Below the pieces are notes generated by a model. That model was not told where the DNA came from and searched no databases. It saw only the letters and a list, made by a program, of their open reading frames with translations. 64,000 bases of DNA. It comes from Vagococcus coleopterorum. Lineage in GTDB: Bacteria > Bacillota > Bacilli > Lactobacillales > Vagococcaceae. The position numbers and the translations under genes were made by a program. Location: the NCBI RefSeq assembly GCF_011303955.1, contig NZ_CP049886.1:1312001-1376000 (forward strand), given 5' to 3'. Shown piece after piece: positions 41,500 through 49,547 of this stretch. Position 1 is the stretch's first letter. Every line of letters starts with the position of its first letter.

Positions 41500-42296
41500 T
41501 ATAAAACATCTAATGTTCGACTGCGCTTAGCGGCATATTCTGCATGACTTAGTAAACCATATAATAAGGTATCTAAAATAAAAATATTGGTAAATTGACT
41601 ATTGATAAAGCGTGGATCATCAATCGTTTCTAAACTTGATGTAGCAAGAAATAAATCAGATATTTTAGCTAACGTACTGTGCGTGCTATTCGTTAAAGAA
41701 ACGACTGACACACCATTCGTTTTAGCATATGTCACAGTATCAATAATCGCTTGCGTTTCACCTGAATTAGAAATACAAATCAATAAATCTTCCGGCTCTA
41801 ATAAGACTGCACTCATCTTCATTGCATGAGGATCACTGATACAATCAACCACAAACCCCATACGAGCAAGGTGTAACTTGGCTTCCATTGCCGTTAATCC
41901 TGAACTTCCAATCCCAACAATTAAAATCTTACGTGCTTGTTTAACCAACGTTTCAAGCTTCTCAATCATTCCTTGATTGACTAAACTTTCAACCGACTGG
42001 AGCATCTGTTGGTAATAATTAGCAACTGGCGAATCCAATGGAACTTTAGGGTTTAGTTGTTTTGTACGCTCTTCTCTAATATAACTTTTCAACTCTGAGA
42101 AGTTTGTGTAATCCAACTTACGAGACAATCGTGTGACTGTGGCACTAGAAACATTCGCTAACTTTGCCAACTCTTGAATGGTCATTTGTTCCATCTGATC
42201 CAGATGTTTCAAAATGTATTCTCCTGCTTCACGCTCTTGCTTCGTCAGACTATCTTTTATATTAATATAGCGATCCGAATATGATACCCGATTCAT
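41499..42296 (-). CDS. RpiR/MurR-family regulator
   Basis: A 265-residue regulator. The N-terminal HTH_6 domain is MTIQELAKLANVSSATVTRLSRKL, and the SIS sugar-phosphate-binding domain starts near residue 115 (ILIVGIGSSGLTAMEAKLHL, LLICISNSGETQAIIDTV). GAGAGGTG precedes the chosen ATG at MNRVSYSD; the longer frame has no site. It is convergent with the EIICB-nanE operon and most likely controls it in response to an amino-sugar phosphate, as with NanR of the RpiR type in Gram-positives. Confidence 0.88.
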   Translation of the reverse strand: MNRVSYSDRYINIKDSLTKQEREAGEYILKHLDQMEQMTIQELAKLANVSSATVTRLSRKLDYTNFSELKSYIREERTKQLNPKVPLDSPVANYYQQMLQSVESLVNQGMIEKLETLVKQARKILIVGIGSSGLTAMEAKLHLARMGFVVDCISDPHAMKMSAVLLEPEDLLICISNSGETQAIIDTVTYAKTNGVSVVSLTNSTHSTLAKISDLFLATSSLETIDDPRFINSQFTNIFILDTLLYGLLSHAEYAAKRSRTLDVL

Positions 42297-42379
42297 ACTG
42301 TACACCTCTCTACCTATATTCAATAAAATCATTATACCTTAAATATCAATTATGTGTATATTTCCATAAAAAGAAATAA

Positions 42380-42411
42380 CAAAGGCGCCTATATCAAGCT
42401 AAGAGCCTTTG
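42380..42411. other. hairpin CAAAGGC/GCCTTTG between rpiR-type and rrf2-type genes
   Basis: Seven-bp arms around an 18-base loop without a clear T-run. It could be a weak terminator for the Rrf2 operon. Confidence 0.3.
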
Positions 42412-42526
42412 CTACTTGTCACTACTTAAAATCAATTGTATTTATGTATATAATTCGTAAAACGTTTTAGTTACACCTTTATCCACAAAATAGTTTATAT
42501 CATTAACTCCTTCAAGTAGTAATTTT
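42412..42526 (-). other. possible decayed coding tail downstream of the Rrf2 gene
   Basis: Minus-strand frame reads KLLLEGVNDINYFVDKGVTK then TFYELYT and a stop, coding-like but with no usable start codon and partly overlapping the Rrf2 stop frame. It may be a remnant of a lost last gene of the operon, or chance. Confidence 0.2.
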
Positions 42527-42967
42527 TCAGTTATTTGATATTTTTTCTTTCTCAAACTTAGCAATATTTTTAATCACATCTGCTAATGTAATAGTCTTTA
42601 ATTCTTCATTTAGACGGTCTTCAATTTGACCAACATAGCCCTTTAATGACTCTTGTATGTTACGTCCAACTATACACTCTTGAGAAGTGTCTTCATGCAA
42701 TAAAAAAATATCCCTTGGTGCTTCTACAGCCATATAAATTTGATATAACGTCATATCTTCTGGTTTAGAAGCCAATCGCGTTGGAACCGGACCAGGCGAA
42801 CTCTCTATCAAACCACCCTTTTTCAATTGGCTCAATAGCTTCCTAACAAGTGCTGGATTAGTTTGAATACTTCCTGCAATCTCATCTGAAGTAATTCCCT
42901 TCTCCCCTTCTAAATATATTAACGTTAAGATATGGGTTGCTACACTTACCTTTGTTGAAAATGCCAA
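42527..42967 (-). CDS. Rrf2-family (YwnA-like) transcriptional regulator
   Basis: A 146-residue winged-helix Rrf2 protein: STKVSVATHILTLIYLEGE, GITSDEIAGSIQTNPALVRKLLSQLKKGGLIES, then a dimerisation helix. It has only one Cys (QECIVG), so it lacks the three-cysteine Fe-S motif of IscR/NsrR and belongs with the YwnA-like group that may sense electrophiles or oxidants through a single thiol. The start is TTG with TAGGAG upstream. It is the last gene of the multicopper-oxidase operon and is the natural candidate to bind the 21-bp repeat in front of it. Confidence 0.82.
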   Translation of the reverse strand: MAFSTKVSVATHILTLIYLEGEKGITSDEIAGSIQTNPALVRKLLSQLKKGGLIESSPGPVPTRLASKPEDMTLYQIYMAVEAPRDIFLLHEDTSQECIVGRNIQESLKGYVGQIEDRLNEELKTITLADVIKNIAKFEKEKISNN

Positions 42968-42986
42968 TTAAATCACTCCTAATTTC

Positions 42987-43796
42987 TTATTGCCAATCCA
43001 TTTCTCCCGTCACAACTTTCGCACTCAACTCAAGAGTTCCTTCAGACAATTCTGGGTAAGCTGATTTCATATCTAAAATAATGTCTCGACTAGTTGTAAA
43101 GTGTTCTTCCGATTCAATAAATCGTTTAATATAATCTAATGTAAATGTTAAGTTATCTTTTTCTAATTTGTTCCCATTACCAAAATGACCAGGAATCAGT
43201 GTCGTAATTGCTAATGTATGCAACTCTTCCAAATCATTGATCCAAGAATTTTGCATTTGAATCGTTTTAGTATCCGCCATAAACACATGAGTATCGGTAA
43301 TGACAGTAATACCACCAATCAAAAGTTCTGCTTCTTTATTATACAAGGCAGTCCGTGATTTATCACGTCCAACAATCGAAAACTGTTGATCTTTGAAACC
43401 AATACTATCAGCTCTCTCATCTGGAATAATAATCGTTGTAGGCGTATTTTCTTTTAATACATCTTTCCAAACCATTAATTTATCATCAGCTGTTTCTTTA
43501 ATACGTTTAATAGTTTCTGCTGTAGCATAACTTTTTACGTCAGGAAATACATCTTTAATAAATGGTAAGCCAAAATAAAAATCAGGATCACTATGTGTGA
43601 TAAATACTTGTGTTAATTTTATTCCCTTATCAGTGACATGATCAATAATAGCTTGCGCATCTAATTTTGAAAATTGCGTATCAATTAAAAAACCTTCCCC
43701 ATCTTTTTCAACTAATGTTGCGCTCGCTCCCATAATTGGGTCAGGAGTGAACACTGTATATGATAATCCATTTTTCTCAAATTCTTTATAAATCAT
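42987..43796 (-). CDS. metallo-beta-lactamase-fold hydrolase
   Basis: A 269-residue MBL-fold protein. Metal-binding landmarks are VFITHSDPDFYFGLPFI (modified HXHXDH: THSDPDFYFG), LIGGITVITDTHVF with an Asp, and LIPGHFGNGNKL near the end. The His content of the first motif is reduced (H-S-D-P-D), so metal binding or activity may differ from standard members. It overlaps nothing but lies 27 bases from the reductase gene in the same direction. A role in detoxification with its redox-enzyme neighbours is inferred. Confidence 0.78.
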   Translation of the reverse strand: MIYKEFEKNGLSYTVFTPDPIMGASATLVEKDGEGFLIDTQFSKLDAQAIIDHVTDKGIKLTQVFITHSDPDFYFGLPFIKDVFPDVKSYATAETIKRIKETADDKLMVWKDVLKENTPTTIIIPDERADSIGFKDQQFSIVGRDKSRTALYNKEAELLIGGITVITDTHVFMADTKTIQMQNSWINDLEELHTLAITTLIPGHFGNGNKLEKDNLTFTLDYIKRFIESEEHFTTSRDIILDMKSAYPELSEGTLELSAKVVTGEMDWQ

Positions 43797-43823
43797 AATT
43801 GACCTCCCCTTATCATGTATTAA

Positions 43824-44384
43824 TTATTTATAGAATTGTTCTGTTAATGCAACGAATCCATCAATAATTGATTGTAGGAACGGAACCGTTCTCTCACTTG
43901 TTATACTGCCATCTTCATTGATAAATGATGTCACATTACCTAAATAAGCTTCTGGTTGTTGCATTGTAATCACATTTAAAAAGACTAATGATTGTCTTAA
44001 ATGATGATTCGCTCCAAAACCTCCTGTTGCACCTGGCGAAGCTGATATAACTGCCGCTGTTTTACCAGACCATACATTTTCACCATAAGGACGTGACGCT
44101 ACATCTAAAGCATTTTTTAAGACAGCTGGCATTGAACGATTATATTCTGGAGTAACAAATAAATACGCATCCATCGCTTTTACTTTTACTCTGAAATCTT
44201 CCCATTCTTTTGGCACATCTGTACCAGCATCTAAATCTTCATTATAAAATGGCAATTGGCCAATTTCTAAAAATTCTGCTTCATAATTTTCTGGTAATTG
44301 TGACGCTAATTTTTTCGCAATACTTTTATTAAATGATCCTTCTCTTAAACTACCTACGATAACACCAATTTTTCTTTTTTCCAT
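43824..44384 (-). CDS. NADPH-dependent FMN reductase (quinone/azo-reductase type)
   Basis: A 186-residue flavodoxin-like reductase. The FMN phosphate loop is GSLREGSFNKSIAKKLA, then FLEIGQLPFYNEDLD, the FMN-ring loop FVTPEYNRSMPAVLKNALD, and ISASPGATGGFGANHHLRQ. These soluble enzymes transfer electrons from NADPH to quinones, azo dyes, chromate or nitro compounds. The ATG was preferred over a GTG three codons earlier because AAGGAG lies 8 bases upstream. It is the middle gene of the redox operon. Confidence 0.87.
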   Translation of the reverse strand: MEKRKIGVIVGSLREGSFNKSIAKKLASQLPENYEAEFLEIGQLPFYNEDLDAGTDVPKEWEDFRVKVKAMDAYLFVTPEYNRSMPAVLKNALDVASRPYGENVWSGKTAAVISASPGATGGFGANHHLRQSLVFLNVITMQQPEAYLGNVTSFINEDGSITSERTVPFLQSIIDGFVALTEQFYK

Positions 44385-44407
44385 TTTAACCACTCCTTAA
44401 ATTTTAT

Positions 44408-45787
44408 TTATTTTACTAAGAACTGCCCCATCATACCGTTGTCCTCATGTTCTAAGTTATGACAGTGATACATAAATACACCCGGAACTTTAAATTCAAT
44501 TAATAGCTCAACTGTTTCTTTTGGCAAAAGACCAACTGTGTCTTTCCAACCTTTATCTGCTCCACTAACAGGAGTTCCATTTCGACTAAGAATTTGGAAT
44601 TGCGTTCCATGGACATGAAATGGATGAATCATGCCACCCATCATGCTTGGTTCATTTATAATGCGCCAAACTTCAGGAGACTGAAGTTTTGTTTCAAAAT
44701 TAATGACAGACATATCAAATTTTTCATTATTGATTGTGACCGTTTCACCCATACCAGCTAGTCGGAATTCTTTCATAGGTAATTTAGCTACCTCTTCATC
44801 AGATAAGCGTTTAATTGAATTTAAAGTTGTTGGCAACTCATTCGTTACAATCGGCATAGCAACTTGATTAAACTCAATTAAAGCATGGTCACCATTTAGC
44901 ATGCTTATTGTATCCCCAACAGCTAACTGTCTCGTATCCATGACAATTTCTGCACGCTCTGCAGGAGTTAAAATCAACTCTGTTAACTCAACTGGACTCT
45001 CTAAAAAGCCACCATCTGTTGCAATTTGTTTGAACGGTATATTATCACTAAAGCTAATTCGATAATTACGTGAATTAGAACCATTCAATAATCTTAAACG
45101 GGTTAGTCCTTTTGTCAAATCAACATACGGATTAATTGTCCCATTTATTAGCGACGTATCACCTAACGTCCCATCCGCTTGATAGTCAGCTTGATAATCT
45201 AATTGACCATCGTCTGTGAAAGTTTTATCTTGAATAATTAATGGTATATCATCTATACCATAATCTTTGGGAATTAATAACTGGTCAGAATTGTCATCCT
45301 CAACATAGATCAGTGCTGCTAATCCCTCATATACTTGTTTAGCTGTTTTTTTATGAGGATGAGGATGCAACCAAAGTGTGCCCGCCTCTTGAATGACATT
45401 GAACTCAAGAATCTCTTCTTGGCCTGGCATGATTTCATGATGTGGGCCGCCGTCATTAGCTGCCGCAACTTCTAAACCATGCCAATGAAATGTTGTCGAT
45501 TCATTCAACTGATTCTTTGCAATCAATCTCGTCTGTTGTCCTTTTCTCAATCGAATAACAGGTCCAAGAATAGATGTATTGTAGCCAGAAGTCATCGTTT
45601 TTTTCCCATCTAAAATATCTGTTTCCCCAATTTTGGCTACTATCTCATAGATAAGATTAGTGTCATCGTTTTTAATCGGGACTAACTCTTTTGGAATGTT
45701 GAGTTTACGTTTTGGCTGATTATGTTTTTTTAAGTCAATCGCAACCGGCATCCCCTTCATTTTATAAACATCATTGACCATTTCCAT
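44408..45787 (-). CDS. multicopper oxidase (CotA/CueO-like)
   Basis: A 459-residue three-domain laccase-like enzyme. All copper motifs are present: TTFHWHGLE, TLWLHPHPHKKT, HPFHVHGTQFQIL and FMYHCHNLEHEDNGMM with an axial Met. No signal peptide or Tat motif is visible, so it may act in the cytoplasm, as for spore-coat CotA and some LAB oxidases. Substrates may be phenols, Cu(I) or Mn(II). GGTGGGTG precedes the chosen ATG at MEMVNDVY; an in-frame GTG three codons upstream is less likely. It is the first large gene of the operon with FMN reductase, MBL-fold protein and Rrf2 regulator. Confidence 0.92.
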   Translation of the reverse strand: MEMVNDVYKMKGMPVAIDLKKHNQPKRKLNIPKELVPIKNDDTNLIYEIVAKIGETDILDGKKTMTSGYNTSILGPVIRLRKGQQTRLIAKNQLNESTTFHWHGLEVAAANDGGPHHEIMPGQEEILEFNVIQEAGTLWLHPHPHKKTAKQVYEGLAALIYVEDDNSDQLLIPKDYGIDDIPLIIQDKTFTDDGQLDYQADYQADGTLGDTSLINGTINPYVDLTKGLTRLRLLNGSNSRNYRISFSDNIPFKQIATDGGFLESPVELTELILTPAERAEIVMDTRQLAVGDTISMLNGDHALIEFNQVAMPIVTNELPTTLNSIKRLSDEEVAKLPMKEFRLAGMGETVTINNEKFDMSVINFETKLQSPEVWRIINEPSMMGGMIHPFHVHGTQFQILSRNGTPVSGADKGWKDTVGLLPKETVELLIEFKVPGVFMYHCHNLEHEDNGMMGQFLVK

Positions 45788-45816
45788 TTGAATCACCCAC
45801 CTTATTCCACTTTCTT

Positions 45817-45969
45817 TTATTGATAGACAACAAACAAAGCATACTCTTTTTGTTCCGTGTCATATGCGACACTAAAATCAACAATAATAAAGTTTTTTTC
45901 AATCAAACCTTTTAGTTCTGAATCAATTTGTTCATACGCTGAACTTGTTAATGATAATACTTTTTGCAT
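45817..45969 (-). CDS. 50-residue protein, first gene of the multicopper-oxidase operon
   Basis: An ATG ORF, MQKVLSLTSSAYEQIDSELK, continuing GLIEKNFIIVDFSVAYDTEQ and ending ALFVVYQ, with AAAAGGAG 9 bases before the start. The pattern of a helix, then two beta strands with Tyr/Val at the end, is reminiscent of the small Cse60-like family, but this is not secure. It is 29 bases upstream of the oxidase start and just downstream of the operator, so it is the first ORF of the transcript. Confidence 0.6.
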   Translation of the reverse strand: MQKVLSLTSSAYEQIDSELKGLIEKNFIIVDFSVAYDTEQKEYALFVVYQ

Positions 45970-45989
45970 ATTTAACACTCCTTTTTTAT

Positions 45990-46010
45990 TAGTAACTATA
46001 ATAGTTACTA
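45990..46010. promoter_or_regulatory. 21-bp operator upstream of the redox operon
   Basis: TAGTAACTA, 3-bp gap, TAGTTACTA: perfect 9-bp arms. It overlaps a possible -10 (TATTAT, with a weak TTAATT 17 bp upstream on the minus strand). The Rrf2 regulator encoded at the end of the operon is the likely binder; HxlR/MarR-type proteins also use such sites. Confidence 0.6.
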
Positions 46011-46063
46011 TCTATAATTTAATTAAAACAGAAAAACAAACTGATGTAAAATAAAACGACTCC

Positions 46064-46101
46064 AATAAAAAGATCCCCGCGTAAGCGAGGATCTTTTTTC
46101 A
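46064..46101 (-). terminator. terminator downstream of the ABC-F genes
   Basis: AGATCC-C-CGC pairs with GCG-A-GGATCT, loop GTAA, T-runs on both sides. Confidence 0.85.
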
Positions 46102-46109
46102 TTAACTTC

Positions 46110-46172
46110 TTATAGAGGTGTTATAACTAAATCGAACGTCCAAATCAGACCCGCACTGATTCCTAAAAGCAT
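46110..46172 (-). CDS. 20-residue ORF after the second ABC-F gene
   Basis: ATG ORF starting 1 base after the ABC-F stop, MLLGISAGLIWTFDLVITPL, with GAGGT upstream. It is hydrophobic and resembles the first helix of a DMT-type transporter, so it may be the remnant of a lost gene. It might also be an untranslated coincidence. Confidence 0.25.
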   Translation of the reverse strand: MLLGISAGLIWTFDLVITPL

Positions 46173-46173
46173 A

Positions 46174-47667
46174 CTATCTTACCTCTAATACATTTAGACC
46201 AGCACTTGTCATCTGATAGATTTTGGTCCCAATTTCTTTAATAAACTTGCGGTCATGTGACACGCTGATAATGGTCCCTTTAAAATTCTTTAACTCTTGA
46301 TACAAGTGCGGGTTGGTAATTGGACTTAAATTACGAGTTGGTTCATCTAATAAAAGAATCTCTTTCTTCTCCCTAATCATTCTTAGCAACAAAATCTTTG
46401 CTTGTTGTCCACCACTTAACTTACCAATTGATTGGAGCATCTCTTCACGTGTGAAATTCACGTTACCTAGTGCGGTGTAGATTTCTGTCCGCTCATCTGC
46501 ATCACCAGTTATCTGTAGAAATTCTACTGCTGATTTAGTTAGCTCTAAGACTTCATCATACCGCTGTGGCATATAGCCTACCTCTTTACCTGCTAACTGA
46601 TGTGATATCTCCTTTAATAACGTAGACTTACCGACACCATTTTCTCCTGTAATAACCACTTTATCGCCAGTTAAAACTTGCAATTCAATATCTCTTGATA
46701 AGACACCTTTTTCATTACGCAATTCGGCTACGCTAATTAATGGTAGTAACTTCCCTCGATGAATGTCCTCTAAGTAAGCAAAACTAAAGTAACTTTCTTT
46801 TTCATAAGCTAATAATTCACCAACATTCGCCTTATCTTTTTCCAAGCGACTTTTTTGATTCTTTAAATTAGCAACTTTCTTTTGTAATCGAGGGTCAGCA
46901 CGGTTAACATGTTGATGCTGATGTTCGGCTTTTTGCCAGACTTGTTGTAGTTTAGCTTCTTTTTCTTGTAAGGCTCTTTTTTGAGTCTGGATATCTTGTT
47001 CATTTTTACTAATACGATTTAGTCGTCTGTCACGATAAGTCCTGTAATCTTGATAATCAATCGTATGCAGCGGCTGATCTTTACGACCTGCCAACTCAAT
47101 ATGCAAGATACAGTTAGCAGTTGCTTCAATAAACGCTTCATCATGCGAAACGTAAACCACCGGCATAGTTGTCTGCTTAATAAACTGTTCTAACCAATTA
47201 ATAGTTGCTAAATCGATATCATTAGTTGGTTCATCTAGAAGTAACATCTCTGGTCCTATCGCTAAGACCGATAAGATTAAATAACGTGTTTTTTCACCAC
47301 CTGATAAGGTGTGAAATAGTTGTTCGCTATATAAATTATCAATCCCAAAATCTTTCATAGCTCTTAATAAATCATCATTCCAATCAACTTCAGGGAATAA
47401 GTCCATTACCATCGTTTCTGTAGCTACTTGGTGCTGTTGGGATAAATAGCCAATCACGCTTGCTTTCGTTTTAACCTCACCTGATGTCTCAACATAGTCA
47501 GGAACATAGTCCCTTCCTCTCATCAATTTCAATAAGGTCGACTTACCATTTCCTTCTTCACCAATAATTGCAATTTTATCCCCAGGGTTAACAGCTAGAT
47601 CCAACTCATTTAATAATTGTCTTCCCGTTTTTTTCTCTGTCATACTGACTTTTTTTAATGTCATCAT
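46174..47667 (-). CDS. ABC-F family ATPase (second gene of pair)
   Basis: A 497-residue protein with two ABC domains and no membrane region. Walker A motifs are GEEGNGKST and GENGVGKST, signatures are LSGGEKTR and LSGGQQAK, and Walker B motifs are [11 protein letters not shown] and LLLDEPTRNLS. The linker (about 205-290, KNEQDIQTQKRALQEKEAK to NQKSRLEKDK) is a charged helical hairpin. ABC-F proteins act on the ribosome, in translation control or antibiotic protection. The second Walker B DEPTRNLS deviates from the usual DEPTNHLD. It follows the Vga/VmlR-like gene by 28 bases and may be co-induced with it. Confidence 0.82.
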   Translation of the reverse strand: MMTLKKVSMTEKKTGRQLLNELDLAVNPGDKIAIIGEEGNGKSTLLKLMRGRDYVPDYVETSGEVKTKASVIGYLSQQHQVATETMVMDLFPEVDWNDDLLRAMKDFGIDNLYSEQLFHTLSGGEKTRYLILSVLAIGPEMLLLDEPTNDIDLATINWLEQFIKQTTMPVVYVSHDEAFIEATANCILHIELAGRKDQPLHTIDYQDYRTYRDRRLNRISKNEQDIQTQKRALQEKEAKLQQVWQKAEHQHQHVNRADPRLQKKVANLKNQKSRLEKDKANVGELLAYEKESYFSFAYLEDIHRGKLLPLISVAELRNEKGVLSRDIELQVLTGDKVVITGENGVGKSTLLKEISHQLAGKEVGYMPQRYDEVLELTKSAVEFLQITGDADERTEIYTALGNVNFTREEMLQSIGKLSGGQQAKILLLRMIREKKEILLLDEPTRNLSPITNPHLYQELKNFKGTIISVSHDRKFIKEIGTKIYQMTSAGLNVLEVR

Positions 47668-47695
47668 TAGACATCACCTTCTTTTATCAAAAATT

Positions 47696-49228
47696 CTATA
47701 ATGCTTTTATTTCTTTTAGTACGGATTGAAACTCTTCATCCAATTCTTTATAGCGTTTATCAGTTGGTGAGATCATACTGAGTTGGCTAAGTAGTTGATC
47801 GCGTTGTAATTCTAAACGCATCTTTTCTACTCCTGCATCTTTCTTAATTTCAGGTCCAACCTTTTCCTTGCCTAAGCTTATCTCTTTATCCGTTACTGCT
47901 TTTCGAAAATAAGCATCATGGGATACGACGATTAATGTTCCTTGGAAATCTTTTAAGACTGACTCTAGCGCTTGTCTTGAGGGTAAGTCTAAATGGTTGG
48001 TTGGTTCATCTAAGATTAAGACACTCTTACCTCTTAGCATTTGTTCTAATAACTTTACTTTTAACCGTTCTCCCATGCTTAATGTAGCAATATCTTGTTG
48101 CCACTGGTCACGATTAAATCCTAATTGAGCAAATAATAAACGGACGTCATCTCTTCGATCGCTGACAACCTCTAACGTCTCTAAGTAACTAGCAATCGTT
48201 TGCTCACTTGGTAAGTCTAAAACTTCCTGTGATAAGTAACCGATACTAGCACTTGGTGATAGCCAAAGTTTCCCGACAAGGTCTTCTTGACCAAGCAGGC
48301 CTTTAATCAAGGTACTCTTACCGGAACCGTTCTCACCTGTTATGGCGACTTTATCTCCTGCCATGATGGTAAAGTTTAAGTTTTTAAATAACTCTTTCTC
48401 TCCAAAATATTTTGATATATTCTCAGCCATCATAACTGGCCCTGATTTCTTACTATCTGTCATGAAATCTAAACGAATCCTTTGCTCATCTCTGACCTGT
48501 TCCACGCCTTCTTCTGCTAGCTTGTTTTCTAACCTAGTAGTTATGGATTTCCGTTGTTTGTCCATGGCTTTAGCTTTTGAACGGTAAAACTCTTTAGGGA
48601 ATTCTTGTTTTGTTGATTGCTTATGGGCAGAAGCTGACCAATCTTCTAATTGCTTCAACTCTTTCGCTACTTTACGTTTTTCTTTTTGTTGCTGTTGATA
48701 GAGTTTAGACTGGCGCTCTCGTTGTTCTGCCTTTTGTTGTTCGTAGCTATCGTAGTTCCCTTTATAACAAGTTAACTCACCATTGGCTATTTCCCATATT
48801 TCATCGACTACCTCATTTAAGAAAGCACGATCATGAGAAATCATAATAACCGTCCTTTTCCGGTGGCTTAGCTGTTCTTTTAACCACGTGATATTTTTAC
48901 TATCTAAATGGTTAGTCGGTTCATCTAATAACAGCAGTTCACTTCTTCCTTTGAAGACTTGCTGTAAACGGAATAAGGTTCTCTCCCCACCACTCTTAGT
49001 CGTATTGTCCATTACTTCTTGCTCAAAGTATTTCACTTGGTTTTTCTCTAGGGGATAATGACCCACTAACTCTTGATTCACTATGCCTTTTAGAAAAGTT
49101 GACTTCCCTGCTCCATTACCGCCAATAATTCCTATTTTTTGTCCTTGATAGACACTGATTTGTTTCATATTGAATAAAGGGTCCACACTTGTAGGAACAC
49201 CTTGTTGATTAAGCGTTAAAACTAACAT
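47696..49228 (-). CDS. Vga/VmlR-like ABC-F ribosome-protection protein
   Basis: A 510-residue ABC-F. NBD1 is unusually compact: GGNGAGKST is followed after about 35 residues by [10 protein letters not shown], as in Vga(A), then [15 protein letters not shown]2 has GENGSGKST, the [17 protein letters not shown] block shared with Vml[13 protein letters not shown] and [15 protein letters not shown]. The long charged interdomain linker (about 170-250) reaches the peptidyl-transferase centre in relatives. Such proteins give resistance to lincosamides, streptogramin A and pleuromutilins. The start is the ATG after GAGAGGTG; the longer frame runs through the leader terminator. A leader ORF and terminator lie upstream. 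Confidence 0.85.
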   Translation of the reverse strand: MLVLTLNQQGVPTSVDPLFNMKQISVYQGQKIGIIGGNGAGKSTFLKGIVNQELVGHYPLEKNQVKYFEQEVMDNTTKSGGERTLFRLQQVFKGRSELLLLDEPTNHLDSKNITWLKEQLSHRKRTVIMISHDRAFLNEVVDEIWEIANGELTCYKGNYDSYEQQKAEQRERQSKLYQQQQKEKRKVAKELKQLEDWSASAHKQSTKQEFPKEFYRSKAKAMDKQRKSITTRLENKLAEEGVEQVRDEQRIRLDFMTDSKKSGPVMMAENISKYFGEKELFKNLNFTIMAGDKVAITGENGSGKSTLIKGLLGQEDLVGKLWLSPSASIGYLSQEVLDLPSEQTIASYLETLEVVSDRRDDVRLLFAQLGFNRDQWQQDIATLSMGERLKVKLLEQMLRGKSVLILDEPTNHLDLPSRQALESVLKDFQGTLIVVSHDAYFRKAVTDKEISLGKEKVGPEIKKDAGVEKMRLELQRDQLLSQLSMISPTDKRYKELDEEFQSVLKEIKAL

Positions 49229-49252
49229 TCCATCACCTCTCCGGTGGGAAGG

Positions 49253-49287
49253 TATTAAAAAACCCTCCCAAATTAATTTGGAAGGAT
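49253..49287 (-). terminator. attenuator terminator in the ABC-F leader
   Basis: CCTTCCAAA pairs with TTTGGGAGG (one wobble), loop TTAA, then GTTTTTT on the minus strand. It lies between the leader ORF and the ABC-F start, so transcription would stop before the gene unless relieved. Confidence 0.75.
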
Positions 49288-49353
49288 TAGACATGATAAA
49301 GATAAACTAAAATAAGCTAAAATACGCCCACTAGTTTTCGATAAATGCACAGA

Positions 49354-49413
49354 CTAATCCCATTGAATCACACAATTTATTTGCGTTGACAATAAGATTA
49401 TAACTTCATGCAC
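49354..49413 (-). CDS. leader ORF of 19 residues upstream of the ABC-F gene
   Basis: GTG ORF encoding MHEVIILLSTQINCVIQWD, with AGAGG 5 bases before it. Its last codons and stop (GGGATTAG) can pair over 8 bases (one wobble) with the segment entering the 5' arm of the downstream terminator, as expected for ribosome-dependent attenuation. An overlapping alternative is a 3-codon ORF (ATG AAG TTA TAA) four bases further on with the same ribosome site. Which is translated is unknown. Confidence 0.45.
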   Translation of the reverse strand: MHEVIILLSTQINCVIQWD

Positions 49414-49497
49414 CTATACCTCTTTCTTTCTTAAGTTGTTTAAAGCATAACAAATCATTTTCCGTTCGGCAAGTTATTTTTATCTAATAATTTATAA

Positions 49498-49532
49498 ATA
49501 AAAAAAGAGAAGATTAAACTCTTCTCTTTTTA
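49498..49532 (-). terminator. terminator of the MucBP LPXTG gene
   Basis: AAAAGAGAAG and CTTCTCTTTT arms, loop ATTAAACT. Confidence 0.85.
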
Positions 49533-49547
49533 CTATATAATTTTAAA

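Noticed and set aside
46174-49228. ABC transporter ATPases that need a membrane partner
   Set aside because: Both proteins have two ABC domains in one chain with an ABC-F linker and no permease nearby, so they are ABC-F translation factors, not exporters.
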